A stretch of DNA of 64,000 nt from Talinum fruticosum (taxonomy: Eukaryota > Streptophyta > Magnoliopsida > Caryophyllales > Talinaceae), in NCBI GenBank assembly GCA_021018815.1, contig JAITYX010000016.1:812001-876000 (forward strand). The letters run 5' to 3'. Positions 35,409-45,138 of the stretch are shown here, in pieces. The first letter of the stretch is position 1. Every line of letters starts with the position of its first letter. Position numbers and translations under genes: made by a program. A model generated the notes under the pieces. It was given only the letters and a program-made list of their open reading frames with translations. It was not told where the DNA came from and ran no database searches.

Positions 35409-36029
35409 TATTCCATGATGGTGATGAGAATGGAAATAAAATAACGCGTGGCCTTTCTCCAACTGTTTGTGAGAGAGAGTTAATTTCTTTAAAAAATAAT
35501 CTAAATGAGGACAGGAGAAAAACTTTATGACTTTAATACATTTTTTTAACCGTTTTAAAATTAACTCATTTATACTTCTAAGCTAAAAAGTTTAATGACT
35601 AAATATTAAAACCCTAAATTCAAACATCAAATAATTAATTAACTGATAATTTAAGTGGCTTCTAATTATTGGTTTAACGTTCTTGGAATATGGTGTATTA
35701 TGTTGGCATGCCAAATTAATGAATAGTTGGATGAAAAAGATTAAGTAGTCTCGGAATTATGACTGGAATTTCAATTAGCTGTGACATGACACATATAATT
35801 TTAAATCAAAAAATTATGTAAAGGGAGGTTTTAAATCAAACCCTACTCGATGATCATCTTAGTTTGGAATTAATGAGCTGGTCAAGTCGCTGATAGGTGG
35901 CCATTGTGAGCAGCGGGGATCAGCATATGAATGAGTTCCACCAATATATATGTTATGCGTAATTGCATATAGCACACAAGTAAAATTACTTGGTTTCTTT
36001 CATGTAAATACGACTGAGAGAGAGAAATA

Positions 36030-36227
36030 AACGAGCCTAGAAATTGGATGTTTGAGTTGGACCTATGAAACCAGTCCCTTTTTTTTTTTGTTCAGATGAA
36101 TTGCGAAGGCAGTTTAATACAAGGGGATAAGGAATCGAACACGAGACTTAATGTGTCTAAACCTTCAATCTTAATCACTAGATTGAGACCTCGTTGATAC
36201 GAAACTAAACCTTGTTAATCATAAACA
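36030..36227. repeat. Dispersed repeat locus interrupted by a SINE
   Basis: The sequence on both sides of the SINE matches an uninterrupted stretch at about 43350-43425: the left side shares TTGAGTTGGA and ATGAAACYAGTCC, and the right side shares CCTTGTTAATCATAAAC. Confidence 0.65.
36078..36200 (-). mobile_element. tRNA-derived SINE, minus strand
   Basis: A 123-bp insertion. On the minus strand the head contains a tRNA-like A-box region (CTAGTGATTAAG) and a B box (GTTCGATTCC) about 40 bases later, and it ends in a short A tract. It is flanked by an imperfect 11-base target-site duplication, GAAACCAGTCC at 36067-36077 and GAAACTAAACC at 36201-36211. The uninterrupted paralogous site near 43390 supports it as a discrete insertion. 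Confidence 0.75.
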
Positions 36228-37732
36228 TTCTTAATCCACTGTAATAAATATTTTGGGTCAAATAAAAGAGGCAACTGCTTGTATGAAATTTATAACAGAT
36301 CTCCAAGATCCTTTAATAAAAGCAGTAAAACATTTAGGCACACATCTCAAATACGGTCCACGACAAGTGATGTTTTTCTTGAAAACCTCACAAGAAAATC
36401 ACACAATAATATTAAGTAGATACTTAATACGAAAACTCCCTAATGTGAGGGTGAACATCCAAAAAGATAATCCACAGAGATCATTGATCGGGGATGCAAA
36501 TAGTGGAAGAGGCAACAAACCTCTAGAGAAGAGCACTTAAAGATCTCTTGAAACAAATAAGAGGATCGTGAGTACAAAAACGCAATGGCTAGAATATTAG
36601 ATGTTGAATGCTAGTTTTTCTGTTCTTCAACAAAAGTCTCAAGCTAAAACAAGACAAGTAACAGACTTTGCAGAGAAAACACGGTGTTGCAGCACTGTAG
36701 TGGCTTTTCTTGCATGAGATTCCAATGAAGAGGCCTTTAGATAAGTAGTTTTTTCAGTTATACTGTAAAAAATAGAATGCTCCAGTTCAAGTTCATAAAA
36801 TGCAAAACAAAGACAAATTAGACAGCAATATTGGCACTAATATCCATCACATTGTGACTATTATATGATCGCATTACCACCCATCCCATCACGCTGCCTA
36901 AAAATCATGCGCAAGTGCAATAAGATGTTTATGTGTAATTGTCTCATAAATATAGTATTTAAGTAAGATATACATTTAATTATATTTTAAGTAATTAATT
37001 TATATAAAATTGTGTACCATAAATTAAACAATTGTATTGATCCAAATACTAATTTGTTCACATTCAAACATTACCATTCTATATATACATTAATATACTT
37101 TTTCATAATTTATAAAAATTGGAAATAATCAATGTATAAGTGTTAGTTCAAGATGAAAAACATATGATTATATAAGCAACACATATGTAATAATCACATA
37201 GGATTATTGAAATAAATAAATGTCCGTCTTAAATTGAATTAATATAAAATTATACTTAAATAAAATAAATAAATTTTTAATTGCATATGTATAAAGTAAT
37301 TAGGAAGTGTAATATAGTTATTATTAAATTAATTAATATTCAAAAAGTGTTTCATGTGTATTAAAAATGAAAAGAAAAAATCTCACATATTAGAGTATTT
37401 TAAAAAGTAGTAAATGATATAAAAAATGATATAAAAAATAATAATTATATTGTTATAAAACTATATATTCAATTATTTATTTATATTAATAAAAATAAAA
37501 ATGAAAAATAATTAAAGGGTATAACACTAGTTAATTTTATAAAACTCAGGCACATATCAAAGACCGTTGGAAATTCATGTGAAAGATTCAGAGTCACGAA
37601 GATTGAAAATATATATTGGGCATGTAATATTACCTTTCTTCCTTAGCCATTTAGGCCCCAAAAGACTCGAGTGTCCAAGGGAACATATACAAAGCAGGCA
37701 CAGCAGAATTCACCATGTTTTTACGGATATCG
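36228..37732. other. Intergenic downstream of the NLR gene
   Basis: AT-rich. A 95-residue plus-strand frame at 36253-36540 resembles nothing known and is not called. The last 150 bases are probably the NLR 3' untranslated region. Confidence 0.45.
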
Positions 37733-40700
37733 TTAAATCCAGTCCTTCCATAAACGAATGCGGGGGATATGTTGAATTTTGGGCCAATCCTCCCCATTTG
37801 ACTTCTTGCATCTTCCCTCAATCACCGGGCTGCATCCAATTATGTCAAGTTGCTGGAGGGAGGCCAGCTTCCGTAAAGCTTCCGGAAGTGATTTCAGATG
37901 TCTACATTGCTCAATTGTCAGGGACTGGAGAGATGATAGGCATCCTATCCATTCTGGTAGTTCTTTCATTTCATGAAAGCGAATCTCGAGGGATTGAAGA
38001 GCAGTTAAATAGCGCACCCCCTTTGGCAGATCAATCGCATCCGAGACTCTCCATAACTCCAAGGAATGGAGAGATTGAGCAAGGCATTTCCATGGCATAC
38101 CGTCACAAGTAGCCTCCTCCTCTTCCTCTTCTTCTCCTTCCGTTTCATCAAATCTCAATTCGGGGAGGTTTCTTAACGTTAGTGACTCCAAGGCAGTGAG
38201 ATACTCCAACCCTCCTAAAACACTCCTCAGCCTGGAGCAATCATCAATTGTGAGGGATCGCAAGGAAGATGAACAGCTACGGAACACTATCTCTATTTCT
38301 GACACACTCTTCAACTCTGTATCACGTAGTATTTCCATCTTGACGAGGCATTGAAAGGCAACCATTGGCAGGGATTTGAGATGCCTCGCGTTGTCAGTTA
38401 TTAAATCTCTCATTTTCGAATCATTACTACCACGCTCCTCTTTCTGGTCCTCTTCCTTGTGTGTCATAATTCCTAGTCTTTCATTGAAGACATGCAGATC
38501 CAGAGTTTCCACCGTAGGACATAGGGGAATAACTGTCAGGTTAGGACAACGGCGTATTGACAACCGACCAAGTCGAGGAAATGAAGGTAATGAATGCACA
38601 CCCGCAGTTTGGATGCTCATGATCTCATCATCTTCCATCACTAACCCACACGTGCGCAATCCTCCCCACCATCCTTTCAACTTTGGCAACCACCATAAAT
38701 AGAGATATTGAAGAGAGGGAAAGAATGATGAAGATTCCTGAATCGCTTGTGCTGCTGATCCATAACCAGTGTCCCAACTTGTTCTATCCTCCATGTACTC
38801 TAGATTTTTAAGAAACTGAACTCGTAATAATTTCAGAAACGGCAGTTTCCCCAGCCATGGCAAACTCTGCAACCCACTACATTTGGAAAGAGAAATGTAA
38901 ATGAGATTTGGGAGAGAGGTTGTGAGGTTATCCTTTATTGCCCACCTCGGAATCTTCCTCCCGTCGTAAGACCAAACCATTAACCACTTAAGATTACGGT
39001 GCGGCTGTAGGCTTTCCAGCAAATCTTCTTGACTGTCTATCCCCCTTCTTCTTCATTCTCATTAAACCACTCTATCATAATTCTATTGAGATGCTCCTTG
39101 TTGCTTATATATCCTGCTCCTCTATTATTTATTTCCTTCTTGAAAGCATATTTCTTGTCGATCCGGATTTCAAGACTTCCTTTAAGCTTCTCAAGAGCTC
39201 TTAGGTCTTCCAGCTCAGCAATATCATGTTGCTTCCTACTTGAATCTCTCTTTCCCACCACAAACATAGATAGCCTATTAAGACAAGTCAATTTATCCAT
39301 CCGTGCCGGCATATGATTTAAGGACTCACAACGGGATATATCTAGGACTCTGAGTTTAACGAGTCTGTTAAGATCTTTTGGCAGTTTTTTCAGATTTTTC
39401 GAATAAGATAAATGCAAGGTTTGAAGATTGACTAGCTTTGTGATCGATTTAGGGAGCACATTCAAACGACTCAAGGACAAATCAAGATATCTTAAATGCA
39501 ACAGTTTACCTATATCATCAGGCAAACTTTCTAATCTCGTTTTAGCCAAGCATAGTGCCCTGACATTCATCCATTTCTTTAGGAGCTCACTCAATGGAAA
39601 TTGGGATTCCAAGCAACGGGCTTGAAGGTATGTCCGGATTTGTGCTTTACTGATAAAGCTATCTCCACAGTTGTTCGGATCACCTTCAAAATATATGTGA
39701 CGGACTCCGTCATCCAGGTTTCCTACACTAGAATTTGCTACAACAATTTCCTTTCCTGCAACTTCCTGAGCAACATCGTGCATCAGGTCATGCATTTTAC
39801 ATGACTGGATTTCACCATAGTAATCCTTTTTATGTCTTGGAAGAAGCATCTTTGGAGCAAAATCTGAAAATATTCCTCACCAACATCTTCCATACTTTGA
39901 CCTCCATCAGAAGGCTCTAAGAATCCCTGGGCCATCCATAGGCTAATCAACGTGTCCTTCTCAATGACAAAATCCTTGGGAAAAACAGCACAGTAGCTGA
40001 AGCAGCTCTTCAATGGTGGGCTGAGGTTATGGTAGCTAAACTTCAACATTGGTATAATGTCCATAATTGCATTGTCCCTGTTTCTAATTTCTTTTATTGT
40101 ACGCCGTTGGAAAGATTGCCACTTATTCTTGTCTTCACCATTTAGAAGGCTTCCTATCACTTTAATTGCAAGTGGCACATAAGCACACTTTTTGAGTATA
40201 TCTTTACCCATGTCCATGAAGTCCTGATTGTTTGCTTGTTCTTCACCAACAATTGATTCGAACAAACGCCATGAATCATCTTCGGACAAACCTTTTAACT
40301 CATGTTTGATATCTGTGTTGCTTCCTACAATATCTGCAGTCTTTTTTGATCTTGTGGTTACCACAACTCTACTCCCAGTTTGACCTAATCCCAGCAAGTA
40401 CTGTTCCAACTCCATCCATTTACAACGATCCTCGGTCCACACATCATCTAGCACAAGCAAGTACTTACTTTTATTTAGCTTCTCCCCAAGTTTTCTAACT
40501 ACCTGCTCGATCGCATATTTATCAACATCTTTCTCATCCGTGGCTGATTTGAGAATGTTAGCCAAGATTGCATTGACATTCCATTGGTTTTGATATTGAT
40601 CGGAGACACAAGCCCACAACCTCATGGGGAACTCCTTTGCAATCCTTTCATCATTAAACACAAGTTGGGCAAGAGTGGTCTTCCCTAACCCTCCTATCCC

Positions 40701-41291
40701 CACAATACTAAGGACCGGAACAAGCCCTTTAACATTGGGATCTAGCAGCTTATCAACAATGTCCCTTTTGTCATCCTCTCTCCCGATGACATTGTCTGCA
40801 TATACATAAGAACAAGTTTCCTTCCTAATCCTCTCCCTCCTAATTATAGGTTGATTATTGTCACATTTAAAGCCAAACTTATTAGCATCACTGGCGATCC
40901 CGTCCAACTTTTCCCTAATATTCTTAATCTCTCGAGACATTTGGCAAGCAAGACTCAACTTTTTAAATGGAGAAATTAAGCGATATACCTTGCCTCTTGG
41001 GGAGTTTTGGAGGTGGTGCAGCTGAGCCCGAGTGAAGAACTCATCGAGCAAGTCATCAGCATCATAAACAGCATCCTTGAGCTTCCCAACAAAGTCAAGG
41101 CTTTGTCTGGACAGCTCTTCCTGGGCCTCTGCATCCAGCAGAACAGAATTGATGCGGGTCACCGTGTTTTCGAGGCTCTTGAGTTTGGACTCATAGCCAC
41201 AGATAATGGAGAACATCTCTTTGACCTCTGGAAATTGCAGTGCAGTTAAGATTGTCTGAGCAACAGATAATGCCAAAGCAGCAGCCTCCAT
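37733..41291 (-). CDS. CC-NBS-LRR (CNL) disease-resistance-type protein with two frameshifts
   Basis: Intracellular immune receptor of the plant CNL class, single exon, 1,186 residues if two one-base gaps are allowed. Segment 1 (41291-39783): Rx-type coiled coil with DAVYDADDLLDEF (about 73-85, an EDVID-like motif), P-loop GIGGLGKTT (198-206), kinase-2 YLLVLDDVW (277-285), RNBS-B GSRVVVTTRS, a GLPL variant YVPLAIKVIGSLL, and RNBS-D FSYCAVFPKDF. Segment 2 (39849-39037): MHD motif as MHDLMHDVA, then the first leucine-rich repeats. Segment 3 (39022-37733): more leucine-rich repeats to a natural stop after RLWKDWI. The breaks fall in an A run (39827-39831) and a G run (39041-39045), each fixed by one extra base. 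No other damage is seen, so a sequencing gap is as likely as a true pseudogene. No effector specificity can be inferred. Confidence 0.9.
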
Positions 41292-41382
41292 TGTTTTGTA
41301 GGAGTATGCAGGAACGATGGCAGTAATAATAAAACTGGGATTTTTGTTTTTTTGGTGAGTGCTTTGGAGACTCAGTTTCTAC

Positions 41383-41392
41383 TATATATAGA
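41383..41392 (-). promoter_or_regulatory. TATA box of the NLR gene
   Basis: On the minus strand the sequence CTATATATAGT lies about 95 bases upstream of the NLR start codon, leaving room for a leader of about 60 bases. Confidence 0.5.
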
Positions 41393-41399
41393 GCCATGG

Positions 41400-41830
41400 A
41401 GGAGGTTCAAGAATATTGCAGCGTAAAGGTAAAACTAACTTGGCAGCATCGCTCATGTTATAATGCTTGCACGTAATGTATCTCAAAAGCATGAAATTCG
41501 CTTATTGTTATACTTTAAAGTGGAAGAATAATTTGTTTGGCTTATTGTTATAGTTTAACCCCCCCAACCCTGATTTTCCTTGTTTTTCTTTTTTCTTTTT
41601 TTTTTTCTTTCTCCCTGAAGATATTGCCATTTTTACCTGTAACTTTAGGAAAAAATAAACAAATATGCAGGCCAAGTTTTTCAAGAAAAATCAACGAACA
41701 TATCCAAACAATCAATTTAGTGAATCACACACCTTCTGTGAAATTCGCTTTGTAACTTTTTGTATTTCAGAATGTCCTCTTTCTTCATTAAGTAGTTAAA
41801 ATCTCTATTTTAAATTTTTTGGAGCAGTGC

Positions 41831-41872
<42 letters not shown>

Positions 41873-42432
41873 TATGTGGTTTTTTTTTTGTATTTTGACT
41901 TATAAAAATTTATCAGAAAGAAATTAGAAAAAAAACTAAGAAGTCAAATATTATACTTAAGATTTCAACCGTGCTCTTTTTCTTTATAAATTTGATTTAA
42001 ATAACACGTAGAAAACTAATTGTATTTGCAAGGTATATGGATCAATTCCTATACTGTTATTCAATTTTTATTTCAAGGGTACGTAGGCCCGACCAATCAA
42101 TGTGAGGCCATAGGGCAAAAGCCCCCAATGGTCATGGGCCTCATTGTATGTGGATTTTTATTTGTCCGTGCACGTTGTGCTCGTGCATTTTCCATGGCTT
42201 AGGTGTTTTGGTCGCGTAATGAAATGCAATGAATATTTAAGCTAGGATATTTATGTATTTCTACATGAAAATTCTATCCTTGTTTAAAAAAAATTCAATT
42301 ATCATAATTGTTAATTTTAAGCTATTGATTTTGTAACAATTAATCTTATCCCTTGATTTTCCTTACCTGTTTGTTAAAAACCGGTTACCTTCTTCAACAA
42401 ATATTCAACGAAGTTAACTTCTCTCTACCCAT
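41400..42432. other. Intergenic with AAT microsatellite
   Basis: NLR upstream region, then AT-rich DNA with an AAT array at 41831-41872. No other gene is seen. Confidence 0.5.
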
Positions 42433-42730
42433 CTCATTCTTTCTCCATAATTGGAGATTAGAATCCGCGTCTCATTCTTTCTCCATGATTGGAGATTAGA
42501 ATCTCGGCATTTTTCTTCTCCCGTCGGCATCTCATTCTTTCTCCATGATCGGAGATTAGAATCTTTGAAATTTTCTTCTCCCGTCGTCGTCTCATTCTTT
42601 CTCCATAATTGGTGATTAGAATCTGTGTCTCATTCTTTGTCCATGATTGGAGATTAGAATCTCGACATTTTTCTTCTCCCCTCTGCGTCTCAATCTTTCT
42701 CCATGATTGGACATAAAAATCTCCCCAATT
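42433..42730. repeat. Minisatellite with alternating 38- and 60-bp units
   Basis: Units beginning CTCATTCTTTCTCC start at 42433, 42471, 42531, 42591, 42629 and 42689, so the spacings are exactly 38, 60, 60, 38 and 60. The 60-bp unit has an extra block containing TTTTCTTCTCCC. A minus-strand frame across it is a by-product of the repeat. Confidence 0.9.
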
Positions 42731-42890
42731 TGAAGTTTTCCTCATTTCCTTCCAATTGGGCATTGTGTTCTTCATCTGGCCTTTCTTTGACATAAAATAT
42801 TTGCGGAAAATGCCATATTCACTAATTGAGCCTGATTCATGTGATTGTCATAGCTCCATCTTGTTCTTGTTTATCAGTGTATTGTTGCTA

Positions 42891-43100
42891 CTGGGGTCTA
42901 GCTGAGCTGAGTCCGCTTGCATAAAGGCTTACCAAGCCGAGCCGAGCTTGATTAATTATTTGAGCAGATCTCAAGCTTTTAATTTTTGAAATCATAAGCT
43001 CGCCGAGCCTACACGAGTCAATTACAAACAAGCGTAACAAATGAACGAGCCGATGAGCCGAGCAAACAAACCTAATTAAGCCGATCAAGTGGGCTAATCA
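42891..43100 (+). mobile_element. Terminal fragment of the 30.3-kb hAT family, opposite orientation
   Basis: Starts CTGGGGTCTAG, then GAGCTGAG and CCAAGCCGAGCCGAGC, then AAGCTCGCCGAGCCTACACG, then CAAACAAGCG and GATGAGCCGAGCAAACAAAC. These words follow the same order as the right end of the 30344-31634 element read on the minus strand. The other terminus is missing. It is a diverged relic. Confidence 0.65.
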
Positions 43101-43349
43101 AATGAGCCTAAAGAAATTGCAACGCATGAGCTAAAGCTTTTGGAGATTAAATTTTTGAAAAACTTTTACCTCAAACGCACTGTTAAGTTACCTTTTACCT
43201 CAAACACTCGGAACTTGAAAAAGATTACTATACCTTCCATTAAACCCCAAAATAAAAAAACAAAAGAAATTTCTACAATAGACGAACAAAATTATAATGT
43301 ACTGACTGACAGGTCAAGGGAGATAATCAAATCAAAATGCACGAAGTAA

Positions 43350-43425
43350 CAAGAAATTGGAAATGGTTTATTGGCCCTTGAGTTGGAACAATGAAACTAG
43401 TCCTTGTTAATCATAAACTTGCTCA
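43350..43425. repeat. Uninterrupted paralogue of the SINE insertion site
   Basis: Shares TTGAGTTGGA, ATGAAACTAGTCC and CTTGTTAATCATAAAC with the flanks of the SINE at 36078-36200, without the SINE. Confidence 0.6.
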
Positions 43426-43986
43426 AGTCGATCTCCTGATGTGGTCAAAGCCAAGATCTCCGAGGCGATGGATGTCTTGAGAGTTTGCTTAAGCCTCATA
43501 ACTACAACACAAAATTCAGATATAGAGTTTGATTTCTGGTTTTGAAGTTTGAACAATAGATGGTGTGTTTTTGTGATGTTGCTTTGAGGTCTCTGGTGTT
43601 AAGCTCTTTTTCTTTTCTTTTTGTTTTTGGGTTTATAGGAAAGAGGAAATTTAATTCATTAATCGTGAAACATGTGTTTAGCCGGTGTTCACTATGGAAT
43701 TAAGCCATTGGTCCACTACTTTTCTTTGAAACCGCTAAATTGTGAGAAGCAAAATATACAAGAATATAACCCAGCAACTCAGTACGAGGAAGATCCTGCT
43801 CCAATATGTTGATGGTGGAATAAACTCATTTGAATTTTTACTTTCAACTTGAACCCATGCTATCGATCCTTTCACTGAGGCTTTGATTACTTTACCTACA
43901 CTACAACCAACCAACTGAAAAGAAAAGACCCAAAAAATTAAAATAAAAAAACATGGTACATTTACACTGTAAATATTAACATCAGA

Positions 43987-44057
43987 GCACCAGTGGTCTA
44001 GTGGTAGAATAGTACCCTGCCACGGTACAGACCCGGGTTCGATTCCCGGCTGGTGCA
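43987..44057 (+). tRNA. tRNA-Gly (anticodon GCC)
   Basis: A 71-nt tRNA. The acceptor stem GCACCAG pairs with CTGGTGC and is followed by the discriminator A. The D arm contains TGGTCTAGTGG (A box). The anticodon loop CTGCCAC has GCC. The T arm CCGGGTTCGATTCCCGG contains a perfect B box. No intron and no encoded CCA, as in nuclear tRNA genes. Flanking DNA is unrelated intergenic sequence. Confidence 0.97.
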
Positions 44058-44061
44058 TCAG

Positions 44062-44068
44062 TTTTTTT
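44062..44068 (+). terminator. Pol III terminator of tRNA-Gly
   Basis: A run of seven T starting five bases after the tRNA 3' end. Confidence 0.85.
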
Positions 44069-44209
44069 GTGGGGATGTGAAATATATTGTTATCCAATTT
44101 TGCTAAGACAAAAGAAAACTAGGACTTATCGTGCTAAACGTCATAAATAGATCACTCACGCAGGTATGGTAGATTATATGATGATTCTCCAAATTACGAA
44201 TTTAATTCT

Positions 44210-44484
44210 GCAAATTGTATAATCAATACTCCCTCAAATATATGTAATTTTAACTAATTTTTTTGTTTCATAATACTTGTCACTTTACAATTTTAATAAC
44301 ATTAATTATTAATTAATTTACCAACTTTGTCTTTATTATTGTTTTATTTCTCTTCTTTTTTTCATTTCCAATAAAATATAAGGACAACTTAGTCTTTTAA
44401 CATAAAATTTGTGTTTCTTTAATATTTCCGCATATCCTTAAAACGACATGTATTTTAAAACAGAGTATTGATTATACAATTTGC
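44210..44484. mobile_element. Stowaway-like MITE within a palindromic site
   Basis: A 22-bp perfect inverted repeat bounds this 275-bp stretch (GCAAATTGTATAATCAATAC at the left, its inverse at the right). The inner part, from CTCCCTC near 44229 to GAG at 44465, has Stowaway/mariner-type ends next to TA on both sides. The outer inverted bases belong either to the element or to a palindromic target. Confidence 0.7.
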
Positions 44485-45138
44485 TTTTGTGCATAACCTT
44501 AGTCTTTTAACATATCAGCTGTGCATTATATCAAGAATCTGCACATTCAACGGCCTAAGAACCTCAGTAAATTGGGATTGTTGTTTTCTTCACATATAAT
44601 TGTGTTCATATGACTACACTGAAATTAGAGGACCACCAAATTTTTGCAAAAATTCAACTCCAAGTGGGACATTAAAAATATATATGAAAACTACAAAACA
44701 TGCAAGTGATTCTTCAAAATATACCCTAAAAAAGGAAATACACAATTGGTTGACGATATCAGAACATAATCTTAGAATTCTCTCAGAAAGTAAAAATGGC
44801 TAAATACTGAAGTATAAGCAAAAATTATGATTTTACTGCATACAGATTCCCTCTAGCAGTAGCACCACTACTTCATTAATTGACACCATTACAAAACCCT
44901 CTGCTGGGTTAATAATGGATTCAAGTAAAATCACCCAGCTGAGTAGCAAATCAGAAAGATGGTTGGTACTGGCACTGGCACAATCAAATCTATCTATAAG
45001 AATTTAAACTCTTTTTCCCTGAAGGTCCCGAGATCAGGCTTAGATTACAATGCAGCATCCCGAATATTGCAATTCTACTACAGAAGCCTACGGAACCAAA
45101 AAAAGAAAAACACTGACTTTGGAAGTTGCACCTCCTAT
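44485..45138. other. TMN1 3' region and intergenic
   Basis: The part nearest 45138 is the likely TMN1 3' untranslated region. No other gene is supported. Confidence 0.5.

Larger units (their letters stand above)
31643..36060. other. AT-rich intergenic with microsatellites
   Basis: No gene recognised over 4.4 kb. Microsatellites: AAT at 32311-32352, AAT/CAA at 32426-32509, AT at 32742-32786, and a 37-base T run at 35371-35407. A long poly-leucine frame on the minus strand near 32290-32571 is produced by the AAT array. Confidence 0.5.

Noticed and set aside
36253..36540. 95-residue plus-strand frame
   Set aside because: No recognisable domain, in AT-rich intergenic DNA next to a SINE.
37567..38112. 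181-residue plus-strand frame
   Set aside because: It lies antisense to the leucine-rich repeats of the NLR gene and matches no family.
42433..42730. CRISPR-like regular repeats
   Set aside because: Plant genome, no unique spacers of constant size, and repeats run head to tail as a minisatellite.
43735..44097. 120-residue minus-strand frame containing PGIEPGSVPWQGTI
   Set aside because: That peptide is the antisense reading of tRNA-Gly(GCC), a known false positive.
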